From positions 1 to 64,000 of the forward strand of contig NZ_RDBO01000015.1 of the NCBI RefSeq assembly GCF_008120935.1: a DNA stretch of 64,000 bases. Direction: 5' to 3'. Shown here piece after piece: positions 36,233 through 45,373 of this stretch. How positions within the stretch are numbered: position 1 is the stretch's first letter; the number at the start of each line of letters is the position of its first letter. The DNA comes from Streptomyces sp. sk2.1 (GTDB lineage Bacteria > Actinomycetota > Actinomycetes > Streptomycetales > Streptomycetaceae). Below the pieces are notes generated by a model. That model ran no database searches. It was not told the DNA's origin and saw only the letters and a program-made list of their open reading frames with translations. A program made the translations under genes and the position numbers.

Positions 36233-37116
36233 TGATCGGCGAACTCGACGGCGAACTCGTGCTGCGGAGCAACGCGGACGTGGGGGAGGGGCCGGCCTGG
36301 GACGCGGCCCGGCAAAGGCTCGTCTGGGTGGACGTCACCGGGTGCGCGGTCCACACGTTCGACCCCGTCGGCGGCGTGGACCGGGCCGTGGACGTGGGCA
36401 CGCACGTCGGCGCCGCGGTGCCCGCGGGCGACGACGGCCTGATCCTCGCGGTACGCGACGGGTTGGCGATGCTGTCGCCCGACGGCGACGTCCGCATGGT
36501 CGCCGAGGTGGAGGCCGACCTTCCGGGCAACCGGATGAACGACGCCAAGTGCGACCCGTCCGGGCGGCTCTGGGCAGGCACCATGCCGTACGAGGCCGAA
36601 CCCGGCGCCGCCGCCCTCTACCGCTACGACGGCAGGAGCGTCGCTCGCGTCCTGACCGGGGTCACGCTGTCCAACGGTCTGGGGTGGAGCCCCGACGGGA
36701 CCGTGATGTATCACATCGACAGCGGAGCCCAGCGGGTCGACGCCTACGACTTCGACCCCGCGACGGGCGAGCCGCGTTCGCATCGTGTGGTCGTGACCAT
36801 CGACCCCGCCGAGGGGATGCCGGACGGCATGACGGTCGACGACGACGGCTGCCTGTGGGTGGCGTTGTGGGGCGGCGGAACGGTCCGCCGCTACACCCCC
36901 GACGGCGTCCTGGACCGGATCGTCCGCCTCCCCGTCACCCAGGTGACCAGCTGCGCCTTCGGCGGCCCCGGCGGTGACGTGCTGTACGTGACCTCCGCCG
37001 CCTACCGGCTCACCCCCGGCGAGCTGACCGCCCAGCCGCTGGCCGGGTCGATCTTCGCGGTCGAACCCGGAACCACCGGCCGTCCCGCCACCCCATTCCA
37101 AGGAGCTGACCGATGA
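36232..37116 (+). CDS. SMP-30/gluconolactonase-type sugar lactonase
   Basis: Six-bladed propeller hydrolase of aldonolactones, 294 residues. Divalent-metal residues are in GEGPAWD, NRMNDAKCDPSGRLWAG, NGLGWSPDGTVMY and the aspartate of PDGMTVDDDGCLWV. It would open the pentonolactone made by a dehydrogenase of the cluster to the pentonate. The ATG at 36232 shares one base with the upstream TGA and follows GGAGGT. Its stop overlaps the next start by 4 bases. Confidence 0.92.
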   Translation: MIGELDGELVLRSNADVGEGPAWDAARQRLVWVDVTGCAVHTFDPVGGVDRAVDVGTHVGAAVPAGDDGLILAVRDGLAMLSPDGDVRMVAEVEADLPGNRMNDAKCDPSGRLWAGTMPYEAEPGAAALYRYDGRSVARVLTGVTLSNGLGWSPDGTVMYHIDSGAQRVDAYDFDPATGEPRSHRVVVTIDPAEGMPDGMTVDDDGCLWVALWGGGTVRRYTPDGVLDRIVRLPVTQVTSCAFGGPGGDVLYVTSAAYRLTPGELTAQPLAGSIFAVEPGTTGRPATPFQGADR

Positions 37117-37994
37117 CACATATCCTGCGCTACGCGAGAGACGGCGAGATCCGGGCGGGGGTGCGGGCGGACGACGGTCTGATCCATCCGCTGCCGCTGC
37201 CGCTGGCCGAGCTGTTGCGCCTGAACCTGGACGACCTGCGTGAACTCGTCGAGCAGGCCCTGACCGAACCCTCGGACGGCCCGGCCGAGCCGCTCGCGCC
37301 GGTCGAGGGCCGGATGGAGGTGTGGGCCGCCGGCGTCACCTACCGTCGTTCCCGCCAGGCGCGGATGGCCGAGAGCTCCGCCGCCGCGGATGTCTACGAG
37401 CGGGTGTACGACGCGCCGCGGCCCGAGCTGTTCTTCAAGTCCGTCGCCTGGCGGGTGGTCGGCGACGGAGGCACGGTCGCGGTGCGGGCCGACTCCACAA
37501 TCGACGTGCCCGAGCCCGAGCTGGCCCTGGTGCTCAACACGCACGGCAAGATCGTCGGGTACACGATCTGCGACGACATGAGCTCACGCACCATCGAGGG
37601 CGAGAACCCGCTGTACCTTCCCCAGGCCAAGATCTATCTCGGTGGTTGCGCGGTCGGCCCGGCAATCCGTCCGGTGTGGGAAGTCGCAGACCCCTACGCG
37701 CTGCCGATCCGCATGACGATCCGTCGCGACGGCGTCGTCGCCTGGTCCGGTGAGACTGACACCGGGCAGCTGAACCGGCGACTCGACGACCTGGCCGGAT
37801 ACCTGTTCGCCGCCGACGTCTTCCCGGACGGCGCCGTGTTGGCGACCGGAACCTGCCTGGTACCGGACCTTCCCTTCACGCTCGCCGGAGGAGACGTGGT
37901 GGAGATCGAGATCGGCGAGATCGGAACCCTGACCAACAGCGTGGTCCGCGGCCTGGCGCCCATGCTGGAGTCCCTGGAAGGACCGCTGCGATGA
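37113..37994 (+). CDS. FAH-family 2-keto-3-deoxypentonate dehydratase
   Basis: Fumarylacetoacetase-fold enzyme, 293 residues. The block GVTYRRSRQARMAESS then DVYERVYDAPRPELFFK matches the KdaD/XylX-type dehydratases, which convert 2-keto-3-deoxypentonate to 2-oxoglutarate semialdehyde. Metal ligands are the glutamates of PEPELAL and the aspartate in TICDDMSSR. The neighbouring semialdehyde dehydrogenase supports this reaction over the FAH-type hydrolase of deoxyhexose pathways. Its start and stop both overlap neighbours by 4 bases, indicating tight coupling. Confidence 0.85.
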   Translation: MTHILRYARDGEIRAGVRADDGLIHPLPLPLAELLRLNLDDLRELVEQALTEPSDGPAEPLAPVEGRMEVWAAGVTYRRSRQARMAESSAAADVYERVYDAPRPELFFKSVAWRVVGDGGTVAVRADSTIDVPEPELALVLNTHGKIVGYTICDDMSSRTIEGENPLYLPQAKIYLGGCAVGPAIRPVWEVADPYALPIRMTIRRDGVVAWSGETDTGQLNRRLDDLAGYLFAADVFPDGAVLATGTCLVPDLPFTLAGGDVVEIEIGEIGTLTNSVVRGLAPMLESLEGPLR

Positions 37995-39586
37995 GTGCTG
38001 CGACGAACCACGCCACCCCGGACGTCGTTTCCGTCGACCCCCGCACCGGCGAGGCCGTCGAGGTGGTCGCCGCCGAGTCCACGCCGACCGAGGTGGCGGC
38101 GCGTTGCGCGGCCGCCGAGTCGGCCGTATCGGCGCTGGCCGCCTTGGGCGTCGCGGGCAGGGCGGCGCTGCTGCGCGACATGGCCGCCGAGTTGGAGAAG
38201 GACGGTGGGACGATCCTCGCACTCGCCGACCGGGAGAGTGCGTTGGGCCTGCCCCGGCTCACCGGGGAACTCGCCCGCACCTGTGCCCAGCTCAGGTTCC
38301 TCGCCGACGTTGTCACCGAGGGAAGTCACCTCGGGGTCGTGATCGACCACCCCGACCCGGCGGCCGTACCACCGCGCCCGGACCTGCGGCGGATGATGGT
38401 CCCACGCGGCCCGGTCGCCGTTTTCGGGGCCAGCAACTTCCCGCTCGCCTTCAGCGTTCCGGGAGGCGACACCGCCTCCGCGCTGGCGGCCGGCTGCCCC
38501 GTCGTGGTGAAGGCGCATCCGGCCCACCCGGCGACCTCGCTGGCGACGTACGGCGCGCTGCGCAGGGCCGCCGTCCGCGCCGGGGTTCCGGACGCAATGA
38601 GCCTGGTGCACGGGCAGGCCGCCGGAGTGGCCCTGGTCACCGACCCGTACGTCACGGCCGTCGCCTTCACCGGCTCGGTGCGCGGTGGGCGAGCGCTGTC
38701 CGACCTGGCCGCCGCCCGCCCCGAGCCCATTCCGTTCTTCGGGGAGCTCGGCAGCGTCAACCCACTGGTCGTCACCCCGGCCGGGGCTGCAGAACGCGGT
38801 GCGTCGATCGCCGAAGGGCTGCTGGGCTCCTTCACCCTGGGGATGGGCCAGTTCTGCACCAAACCGGGACTCGCCTTCGTGCCGGCGGGCGAGCACGGGA
38901 CGGCGCTGCAGAAGGCGCTCGCCGCATGCGCCGCCGACGCGCCGGCCGGCACGATGCTCACCAGGAGCATCCTGGCAGCCTACGCCGAAGGCGTACGGGA
39001 GCTCGCCGCGCAGCCGGGCGTCCAGGTACTGGCCGGAGCCGAGAAGACACACGACCTCGACGGCAGGGCGACGCCCACCGTGCTGAGTGTGCCTGGCGCG
39101 ATGTTCGGCGAGGCGCTGACCGAGGAGTGCTTCGGCCCGGTGACCGTGCTGGTGGAGTACGCCACGGAGGAGGAGCTCCTCGCCCTGCTCGGCCGCCTCC
39201 CCGGCAGCCTCACCGTGACGTTGCAGACGGGAGAGGGGGAGGAGGAACTCCCGCGCCGTGTGATCGACGTCGTATCCCGGCGCACCGGGCGGGTGGTGTG
39301 CAATGGTTATCCGACCGGGGTCGCGGTGAGCTGGGCGATGAACCATTCGGGACCGTACCCGGCGGCCACCGACTCCGCGCACACCTCGGTCGGCGCCTGC
39401 GCCGTCCAGCGGTTCCTGCGCCCGATCGCCTACCAGGACACCCCGCAACGACTGCTCCCGCCCGAGCTGCGCGACGACAACCCGCTCGGTGTTCCCCGCC
39501 GTGTGGATGGAGTCCTCGCCGCGAAGAGGACAGGCGCCGCCGATCACAGCACGGAGTTCGGCCCCGATGGATTCCGGCAGGCATGA
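37991..39586 (+). CDS. 2-oxoglutarate-semialdehyde (2,5-dioxovalerate) dehydrogenase
   Basis: NADP-type aldehyde dehydrogenase, 531 residues, the length typical of the class III ketoglutarate-semialdehyde enzymes. VFGASNFPLAFSVPGGDTAS and the glycine motif FTGSVRGGRAL precede the catalytic glutamate in FFGELGSVNP and cysteine in GMGQFCTKPG. EECFGPVTVLVEY and NGYPTGVAVSWAMNHSGPYP are further conserved blocks. It would yield 2-oxoglutarate for the TCA cycle and is the last enzyme of the operon. Directly behind its stop the sequence becomes a transposase remnant. The extreme C-terminus looks less conserved. Confidence 0.9.
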   Translation: MSAATNHATPDVVSVDPRTGEAVEVVAAESTPTEVAARCAAAESAVSALAALGVAGRAALLRDMAAELEKDGGTILALADRESALGLPRLTGELARTCAQLRFLADVVTEGSHLGVVIDHPDPAAVPPRPDLRRMMVPRGPVAVFGASNFPLAFSVPGGDTASALAAGCPVVVKAHPAHPATSLATYGALRRAAVRAGVPDAMSLVHGQAAGVALVTDPYVTAVAFTGSVRGGRALSDLAAARPEPIPFFGELGSVNPLVVTPAGAAERGASIAEGLLGSFTLGMGQFCTKPGLAFVPAGEHGTALQKALAACAADAPAGTMLTRSILAAYAEGVRELAAQPGVQVLAGAEKTHDLDGRATPTVLSVPGAMFGEALTEECFGPVTVLVEYATEEELLALLGRLPGSLTVTLQTGEGEEELPRRVIDVVSRRTGRVVCNGYPTGVAVSWAMNHSGPYPAATDSAHTSVGACAVQRFLRPIAYQDTPQRLLPPELRDDNPLGVPRRVDGVLAAKRTGAADHSTEFGPDGFRQA

Positions 39587-39594
39587 TCCGCACA

Positions 39595-40560
39595 ACGGGC
39601 ACGGACACCTCGGCGGTGACGATCCAGGTCCAGCGTTCGCCGGACTCGGGGTGCGGAGTTTCGGGCGGGTCCGGCCGAGGTTCTGCTTCATCAGCCGGAA
39701 GGTGTGCTCCGGGTCGAAGCGCCCCAGGAACGCCTGCCAGCGCACATCGACGTCCTCGCTGTCCATGGCGGTGACCGACGACCACAGCCGGACTGGTGTG
39801 GGATCTCCGCCACCGGGGAGGCGGTCGCCCTGGAGGCGGATCAGCGTGCCCTCGATGATGGGGAGTTCACCGGTGTGGTCGGTCCGGGGGAGCGGGTGGT
39901 CGGACTCGGGTGGATGTGGTCCCAAGCCATCGCGCGGGCGGTGCCGTACCGGTCGGTGATCTGGACGGTGGCCGCGTCCGGCTCGCCCGGGTCTCCTGCT
40001 CGGCGAAGCGGAACTCCTTGCCGTGCTTGGGCGGGCGCCCGCCCTGCGGCAGGGAGATCCAGGGCACCGGGACCGGTTTGCACATCACCCGGTCCGTGCG
40101 CATCCGTCCGAGGACCTCGACCGGCAGACCGTCCAGGAATTGGCATCAGGACGTGCGGCCCGATTCGAGAGCGGCGACGAACGAGTACGGCCGGCCGGGA
40201 ATGAACTGGTCCGGGGTCCGTCCGCTGCGGCCGTAGACGTGGCAGAACGAACGCTCCGCGCTGGTCGGAGGCGTCGGGACGGAGCCAGTCGCTGACATCG
40301 ACCGCGAGGACCAGGCGTCCGTCGGCGGCCTGCGGCATAGGCAGGCCCGCCGGCACCACATCCACGCTCCCGCGGCTCAGGGCGTCGTACAGCGAGCCGT
40401 GCCCGCGCCGGTGCCCAGCCACCGGCGTCAGGTCCACCGGCGTCCTCACCGGCCCGTCCGCACACAGCAACGCGTCGGCGAGCTCGAACAGCTCGTCCCT
40501 CCCCGGGGGCAGGCCGACACGCTGTCTCGCCTTCGCCGAGTTCTCGGAAACGATGCCGCC
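39595..40560 (-). pseudogene. Decayed transposase (NF041680/IS701-like), several frameshifts and a deletion
   Basis: Pieces of one transposase appear in order on the minus strand but in different frames: LLCADGPVRTPVDLTPVAGH with RRGHGSLYDALSRG, LVLAVDVSDWLRPDA, FCHVYGRSG, RPYSFVAALESGRTS, then after a gap LPVEVLGRMRTDRVM, GGRPPKHGKEFRFAE, IEGTLIRLQGDRLPGG, WQAFLGRFDPEHTFRLMKQN and DRWTW-like ends near 39625. About 60 residues between GRTS and LPVEVLG, including part of the catalytic core, are missing. It abuts the 3' end of the aldehyde dehydrogenase gene. Confidence 0.75.
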
Positions 40561-40572
40561 GGGTGTGCGTGA

Positions 40573-40923
40573 TCAGTCTCCTTGAGACCAGGCGGCCCTC
40601 GGCAGCGACAGGTAGATGCCGAAGTCGACGAGCCCGGTTGCGGCGCGGATGTCCGCGTGCAGCGCATCCACGCGCTCTTGGCGGTTGGCTTCCCTGCTGG
40701 TGGACCACTTCGACTTGATCTCAATCACCACCGTCAGGCCGCTACGGTCCAGCGGGCTCAGCGGCCGGAAGCGGATCTCGACATCCCCGGGCCGCAGCTC
40801 GCCGTCGTACGGCTCCTCGGGGCACTCCACAGCCAGGGACACCAGGTGCGGCAGCACCGAGCCGAGTTCACGCAGCTGGGGCTCGGGCACCATGGGCGCA
40901 TAGGTCACTTCGACAAGCGGCAT
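40573..40923 (-). CDS. Small conserved hypothetical protein, tautomerase-like start
   Basis: 116 residues starting MPLVEVTYAP, a Met-Pro start as in 4-oxalocrotonate-tautomerase-fold proteins, where Pro1 is the base. LVVIEIKSKW-like strand and helix pattern (VVIEIKSKWSTSREANRQER) agree with a small alpha/beta fold, but the family is not certain. An ATG nine bases upstream (40932) is possible. It is intact and lies between a decayed transposase and an intact IS110 element, so it may be the only host gene left in this gap. The function is unknown. Confidence 0.6.
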   Translation of the reverse strand: MPLVEVTYAPMVPEPQLRELGSVLPHLVSLAVECPEEPYDGELRPGDVEIRFRPLSPLDRSGLTVVIEIKSKWSTSREANRQERVDALHADIRAATGLVDFGIYLSLPRAAWSQGD

Positions 40924-41023
40924 CCTCGACACCCTAGACGGAGACCAGGCAAAACTGACAGACGGAGAAGACCCTGATCACCCAACAAAGGCCGAAAGGT
41001 TGAAGAACCTCCCAATGGCGATG

Positions 41024-42214
41024 TCAAGCAGTAGTTGAGACGTTTGGCAGGGCTCGACAGCACGCTCCGTCGCGGATCATTGCCCACAGAGCATTGGCTC
41101 TGCGATGGGCAAGGGAAAGCAGAGCCTGTTTGTTCCCTCTCCCTTCGTTCCGCTTGCGCCAGTAGCAGCTGTGCGATGCGGGGTACGACCTCAGGCCGGC
41201 CATCGAGGAGAGGCAGAAGGCCCGAAGCGGCCCGCGGTGGTAGCGGCGGGGCCCGCGCATATTGCCGCTGACGCGGCCGGAGTCACGAGGAACGGGGGCA
41301 AGGCCGGCGAAGGAGGTCAGGCGGTCGGGGGTGCCAGAGGCTGCCATGCCTCCGCCGGTGGCGGCAACGAACTCGGCGCCCAGCAGAGCCCCCATGCCGG
41401 GCAGACCGCGGATCACTCCAGCACGTGGGTGCTCGTGAAACCGGGCCTCGATGAGTGCGTCGAGCTCGGCGATTTCCGCGTCGAGCGCCATCACCCATTT
41501 CGCCAGGCGAGCCACCATCGCCGCTGCCGGCTTCTTGCCGGGCAGCGCGATGTGCTGCGAATGTGCTGCCCCGACAACGGTCTTTGCGAGAGCGCCCGCG
41601 TTTTTGACCTTGCGGTTCTTCAGCCAGGTCCCGATCCGGCTCGCACCGCTGCGGCGGATCGCGGCCGGTGTCCGGTAGCCGGCCAGCAGGACGACCGGGC
41701 CTTTCTCGATCAAGTTCAGTGCCCGTTCCAACGCCGGGAAGATCTCGATGAGTTGAGCTCGGAGCCGATTGATCTGCCGGGTGCGATCATTGACCAGGTC
41801 AGTGCGACGGGCGGTGAGAATGCGCAGGTCGACGGCTATCTCGTCGCTGGGCCGCAGCAGACCGAGATCCTTGCACATGCGGGCCTGGTCGGCGATGACG
41901 AAGGCGTCCTTCTCGTTCGTTTTGCCCTGGCCCCGATACGCGGTCGACGCCTGGTGCACGACCAGGCCAGTGATATAGACCATCGGCTGGTCGTGGCCAA
42001 GTAGCAGGCCGATCAGCAACGCGGCGCCACCATGGTTGATGCCCACCGCCCACAGCGTCTCGCCGGAGAGCGCCAGCACATCTGAAATCAGCTCCAGCAG
42101 AGCCGTCTCATCATTGAGGACTCGGCGTGAAAGCAGACGCTCGCCCTGGGCATCCAGCACCACGCAATGATGGTGTTCCTTGCCGATGTCCACTCCGGCC
42201 CGGATCCGGGGCAT
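41024..42214 (-). mobile_element. IS110-family transposase gene, apparently intact
   Basis: DEDD transposase/recombinase of 396 residues. The RuvC-like N-terminal domain shows GVDIGKEHHHCVVLD, GGAALLIGLLLGH and NEKDAFVIADQARM. The C-terminal domain (transposase 20) has IRGLPGMGALLGAEFVAATG and SFAGLAPVPRDSG with the conserved serine region. The ATG at 42214 is chosen because GGAGGTGACC precedes it. An in-frame GTG at 42244 is the alternative. IS110 elements lack clear terminal repeats, so the ends of the element are not assigned. The reading frame shows no interruption, unlike every other transposase in the window. Confidence 0.88.
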
Positions 42215-42244
42215 GGTCACCTCCGCCGGCTCGTCGTCCAACAC

Positions 42245-42565
42245 AGTCCCGCGGACGACCTCGCCGACGTTGTCCTACGAAGCGATCAAGTCGTGTATCC
42301 CAATTAACGGTCGAGTCGTCGCGGGGCTCCGGGCGGCCAAGTTCTTTGAGCCGTTCAACGGCGACAAGATCACAGCCATACCCAGAACCCCCGGGCCCGC
42401 CGATCTTACGAATGACCAGCTCAGCCCCACGCCTGGAAGGCAGGACAAGCTCAGAAGATCGATCAGGTGGCTGAAACACCTCATCCCAACCATATGATCC
42501 GAACACCCGAAAGCCCCTGGAACCTTGCCGTCCACCGACCCAACTGCCAAGCACCTGAAGCAAAT
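42245..42565. other. Non-coding flank of the IS110 transposase
   Basis: About 320 bases of lower GC content with no convincing gene. It probably includes the non-coding end of the IS110 element and leftover DNA from the element whose end lies at 42566-42583. Confidence 0.4.
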
Positions 42566-42583
42566 TCATTCTGAAATGATCAG
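42566..42583. repeat. Solo IS5-type terminal repeat
   Basis: TCATTCTGAAATGATCAG is the exact reverse complement of the outer end at 26844-26861. Its orientation means the missing element body lay to the left, toward the IS110 gene. It lies 41 bases upstream of the ABC ATPase start. Confidence 0.8.
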
Positions 42584-42623
42584 CAGGCGACTATCGGATG
42601 AGCCAACGAGGGACAACCGCACG

Positions 42624-43313
42624 ATGAAACAACTTACAACTGAGGCCCAGGGCACGCCTCTGCTGGAACTGAACGATGTTGCGCGGACGTACGGCGACCG
42701 CGTCGTGCTCGACGGCGTGAGTCTTCGCCTGCACCGGGGCGAATGCGTCTCCCTGGTCGGGGAGAACGGATCCGGGAAGAGCACTCTGCTGCGTATTGCC
42801 GCAGGACGCGACACCCCCACCGAGGGATCCGTGCTGTTCGACGGACACCCCATCGACGAGGACTCACCCGAGGTTCGCGGGCGCGTGGCGTCCGCCATGG
42901 ATACGGGTGCCTTCTACCCGGACCTGACCGTACGCGAGCACCTGCAGTTGGTGGCGCTCTCCCACGGCATGGGGAACGCCGCCGAGGCCGCGGTGGAGCG
43001 GGTGCTCACGGCACACCGCCTCGAAGCCCGGGCGAGCCAGGTGCCGTCCGCGCTTTCCTCCGGGCAGACCCAGGCACTGCTGCTGGCGACCGCCTTCGTC
43101 AGGCCGCACGACCTGCTCATACTGGATGAGCCGGAACAGCGCCTCGACTCCAGCGCCCGCCGGCAGTTGGCGGAGTTGATCGCCGCCCACCGCGACAGTG
43201 GAACGGCGGTCCTGATGGCCACCCACCACCAGGTACTGAACGATGTGGCCGACCACATCGTGGAGCTCGGATCCGGAACCATGACCGAGGTGGACTGCGA
43301 GTCGGGCCGATGA
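42624..43313 (+). CDS. ABC transporter ATP-binding protein (export type)
   Basis: Single-domain ATPase, 229 residues. Walker A is GENGSGKST, the signature is the slightly unusual LSSGQTQ, Walker B is LLILDEPEQRLD, and the switch histidine is in ATHHQVL. The D-loop position has EQRLD in place of the usual TNGLD-like motif. The ATG at 42624 follows GAGGGA. The frame is open further upstream only because it reads through the IS end. Its stop overlaps the next gene by 4 bases, so the pair works as one transporter. Export of a peptide or antibiotic is possible, but nothing nearby shows the substrate. Confidence 0.88.
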   Translation: MKQLTTEAQGTPLLELNDVARTYGDRVVLDGVSLRLHRGECVSLVGENGSGKSTLLRIAAGRDTPTEGSVLFDGHPIDEDSPEVRGRVASAMDTGAFYPDLTVREHLQLVALSHGMGNAAEAAVERVLTAHRLEARASQVPSALSSGQTQALLLATAFVRPHDLLILDEPEQRLDSSARRQLAELIAAHRDSGTAVLMATHHQVLNDVADHIVELGSGTMTEVDCESGR

Positions 43314-44986
43314 GCCGGCCGAGCAGGGCGGCGCCACCGCGACTCGACGCCGTCCCCGCCGCGACGGCCGAGGACTCGGCGCACGAGGCGCTGCGGTTCC
43401 TGCACAAGACCCGTTCATCCTCGCGCGAGGAGCAGCGCCGCAGTTTCTGGTTCGTCCTCTACATGATCGTCCTGGTCGGTGGCTTCTGGGTCGTACCGGC
43501 CCTGATCGGCTGGTCACAAAAGGTGCAGGCGGACGGTTCCGCGGCCCGGATGTCGGATCTCACCTCAGAGGTGTCGCTGTTCCTGGTGCCCACGGCCCTG
43601 TTTCTCGTGCTGCTTCTTTCGGCCCGTGGGGCGATGTGGCGGGGACCGGTGGTCTTGGACGGGCCCACCGTCGATCTGCTGCTGCCCTCAAGGGTCAGTC
43701 GCCGCGCCCTGCTGCTGCCCGGGCTGCGGGCCTCTGCCGTCCTGTGGTCCGTTATCGGCGCGGCCGCCGGCGCCCTCGCCGGCTTCCTGCTGCAGGACGT
43801 CTCGGCCCGCCCGTGGGCCCTGTTGGCTGCCGCGGGAGCGGTATCAGGCACCTGTGTCGCTCTCGTGTCGTGCGCAGTGGGCGCACTGGTGGAACGGCAT
43901 GCCGTAGTCCTGGCACGACGAGCCCGCGCCCTCTTCGCAGCCGGCTGGGCCGTGGCCGTGGCTGCGGCCGTCGCCACCGTCTTCTCCTGGCGCGGGTGGG
44001 AGATCCACTGGTTCGCGCAGGTGCTGCTGTGGTCCGGCCCGTGGGGGTGGTCCGCCCAGCCCCTGCTGTGGGCGTTGGGAGCCGTTGGTCCGCAAGCGGC
44101 CGTCGGATCGGCGCTGTCCTTGTGCGCCGCGGTACTCGGTCTGCTGCTGAGTGTGCGGGAGCTTCCCAGGATTCCGCAGTCCGCACTGCGGCTCCGGGCT
44201 ACCGTTGCAACGCGGGTGGGAGCCTCGGTACTCATGCTCGACCTGCGGCAGGCCAGGTCGGGAGTACCTGCCCTGCGGGCACGGCGTTCCGTACCGCTGA
44301 TGAGGCTGCCCCTTCCCCGGCACGCGAGTCTGCTGGTCCCGTGGCGCGATCTCAGCTGCCTGCTGCGCCATCCCTCCAGGCTCGGCTGGGCACTTGTGTG
44401 GCTTGTGCTCGCGCTCGGCGGAGCTTCCAGTGCTTCCTCCCTCGTGGCGACGTCGCAACTGCTGACCGTTCTCGGTTCCCTCGTGGCGCTCTACTTGGCA
44501 GCCGCTCAGCTGACTGAGCCGGCGCGCCTGGAGAGCGACGATGTCCGCCGCTCGACCAACCTGAGGTGGAGCTTTCGCGCACTGGCACTTCTGCACGCCG
44601 TCGTTCCGCTGGCGGTGCTGCTGGTCGGTGCAGCCGCGGGAGCGGCCGTGTGTGTCCTGGCCGGAGCTCCGGTCGGCCTGATGGCGTCTGTGACCGCGTG
44701 CGTGCCCGCGCTCGTCACGGCCGCGTTGGTGAGCTCGTACCGCGGGGTCATGCCGATGCATCTGCTCATGGGGGTGGACACACCGATGGGCAACACCGGC
44801 CCGTGGCAGGCTGCCTTCTGGTACGGACGCGGTCCGCTCGTGGCGATCTGCTTGCTGCTACCGGTCTGTCTCGCGGTGGCGCGCGGGCAGTCCTGGAGCT
44901 TTCCTCAGCTGCTGTGGCAGGTCTTGGTGGCCGTTTTCGGCGCGTGGTGGGCGCGGCGTACGGCGCATCGGCTGATGACGAAGTAG
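43310..44986 (+). CDS. Large membrane protein, permease partner of the ABC ATPase (DUF6297-like)
   Basis: 558 residues with about ten to twelve hydrophobic segments, for example VLYMIVLVGGFWVVPALIG and FLVPTALFLVLLLSARGAM. The middle ATRVGASVLMLDLRQARSG and WRDLSCLLRHPSRLGW stretches look like the conserved cytoplasmic parts of the actinobacterial DUF6297 family, which pairs with such ATPases. It starts with ATGA overlapping the ATPase stop. Substrate and direction of transport are unknown. Confidence 0.8.
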   Translation: MSRPSRAAPPRLDAVPAATAEDSAHEALRFLHKTRSSSREEQRRSFWFVLYMIVLVGGFWVVPALIGWSQKVQADGSAARMSDLTSEVSLFLVPTALFLVLLLSARGAMWRGPVVLDGPTVDLLLPSRVSRRALLLPGLRASAVLWSVIGAAAGALAGFLLQDVSARPWALLAAAGAVSGTCVALVSCAVGALVERHAVVLARRARALFAAGWAVAVAAAVATVFSWRGWEIHWFAQVLLWSGPWGWSAQPLLWALGAVGPQAAVGSALSLCAAVLGLLLSVRELPRIPQSALRLRATVATRVGASVLMLDLRQARSGVPALRARRSVPLMRLPLPRHASLLVPWRDLSCLLRHPSRLGWALVWLVLALGGASSASSLVATSQLLTVLGSLVALYLAAAQLTEPARLESDDVRRSTNLRWSFRALALLHAVVPLAVLLVGAAAGAAVCVLAGAPVGLMASVTACVPALVTAALVSSYRGVMPMHLLMGVDTPMGNTGPWQAAFWYGRGPLVAICLLLPVCLAVARGQSWSFPQLLWQVLVAVFGAWWARRTAHRLMTK

Positions 44987-45047
44987 TGCCGTGCGAAGAC
45001 CACTTCGTCCTCACGGCGCTGGGATCAACCGCCGAAGGGGCCGCTCG

Positions 45048-45307
45048 TCATGGCCCGGTGCCCTCCACCGGATACGGCATGCGGCTCCGCCGGTCCGGAT
45101 CGATGGACAGCCGTCCGCCCGCCGGAGGGCGGGCCCGCCGGGCGCAGTCGCGGCGCTCTCGGATCCGGCAGCCGAGCCCGATCGGAGTGGCGGCGAGTCG
45201 GCCCTCGGCGGCCTCGGAGGAGGACTTCGTACCGATCCCGAAGACCTCCGCGATCCGCTGCAGCGTGGTCGCGGTTTGCCGCGCACGGGTGGGCCTCTTC
45301 ACGCCTT
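45048..45307 (-). pseudogene. Deleted remnant of an XRE/DUF2083 (RamB/ScfR-like) regulator
   Basis: The visible frame joins the end of an XRE helix-turn-helix region (TLQRIAEVFGIGTKSSSEA) directly to a DUF2083-type C-terminus (GLGCRIRERRDCARRARPP then LSIDPDRRS, PYPV). In full regulators of this group, as I know them, roughly 300 residues including the IrrE-like middle separate these parts. No start codon or ribosome site is present. One of the usual C-terminal cysteines is Arg (CRIRERRDC instead of CRICER-D-C). Confidence 0.65.
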
Positions 45308-45330
45308 CGCCGTGGCCGTGTCGCAGGGCG

Positions 45331-45359
45331 GGGCCGGGACGCCTGCGGCGTCCCGGCCC
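45331..45359. terminator. Terminator of metE
   Basis: GGGCCGGGACGCC (45331-45343) and GGCGTCCCGGCCC (45347-45359) form a perfect 13-bp stem with a three-base loop, 15 bases beyond the metE stop codon. Confidence 0.8.
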
Positions 45360-45373
45360 ACTGGGTTCTTCGG

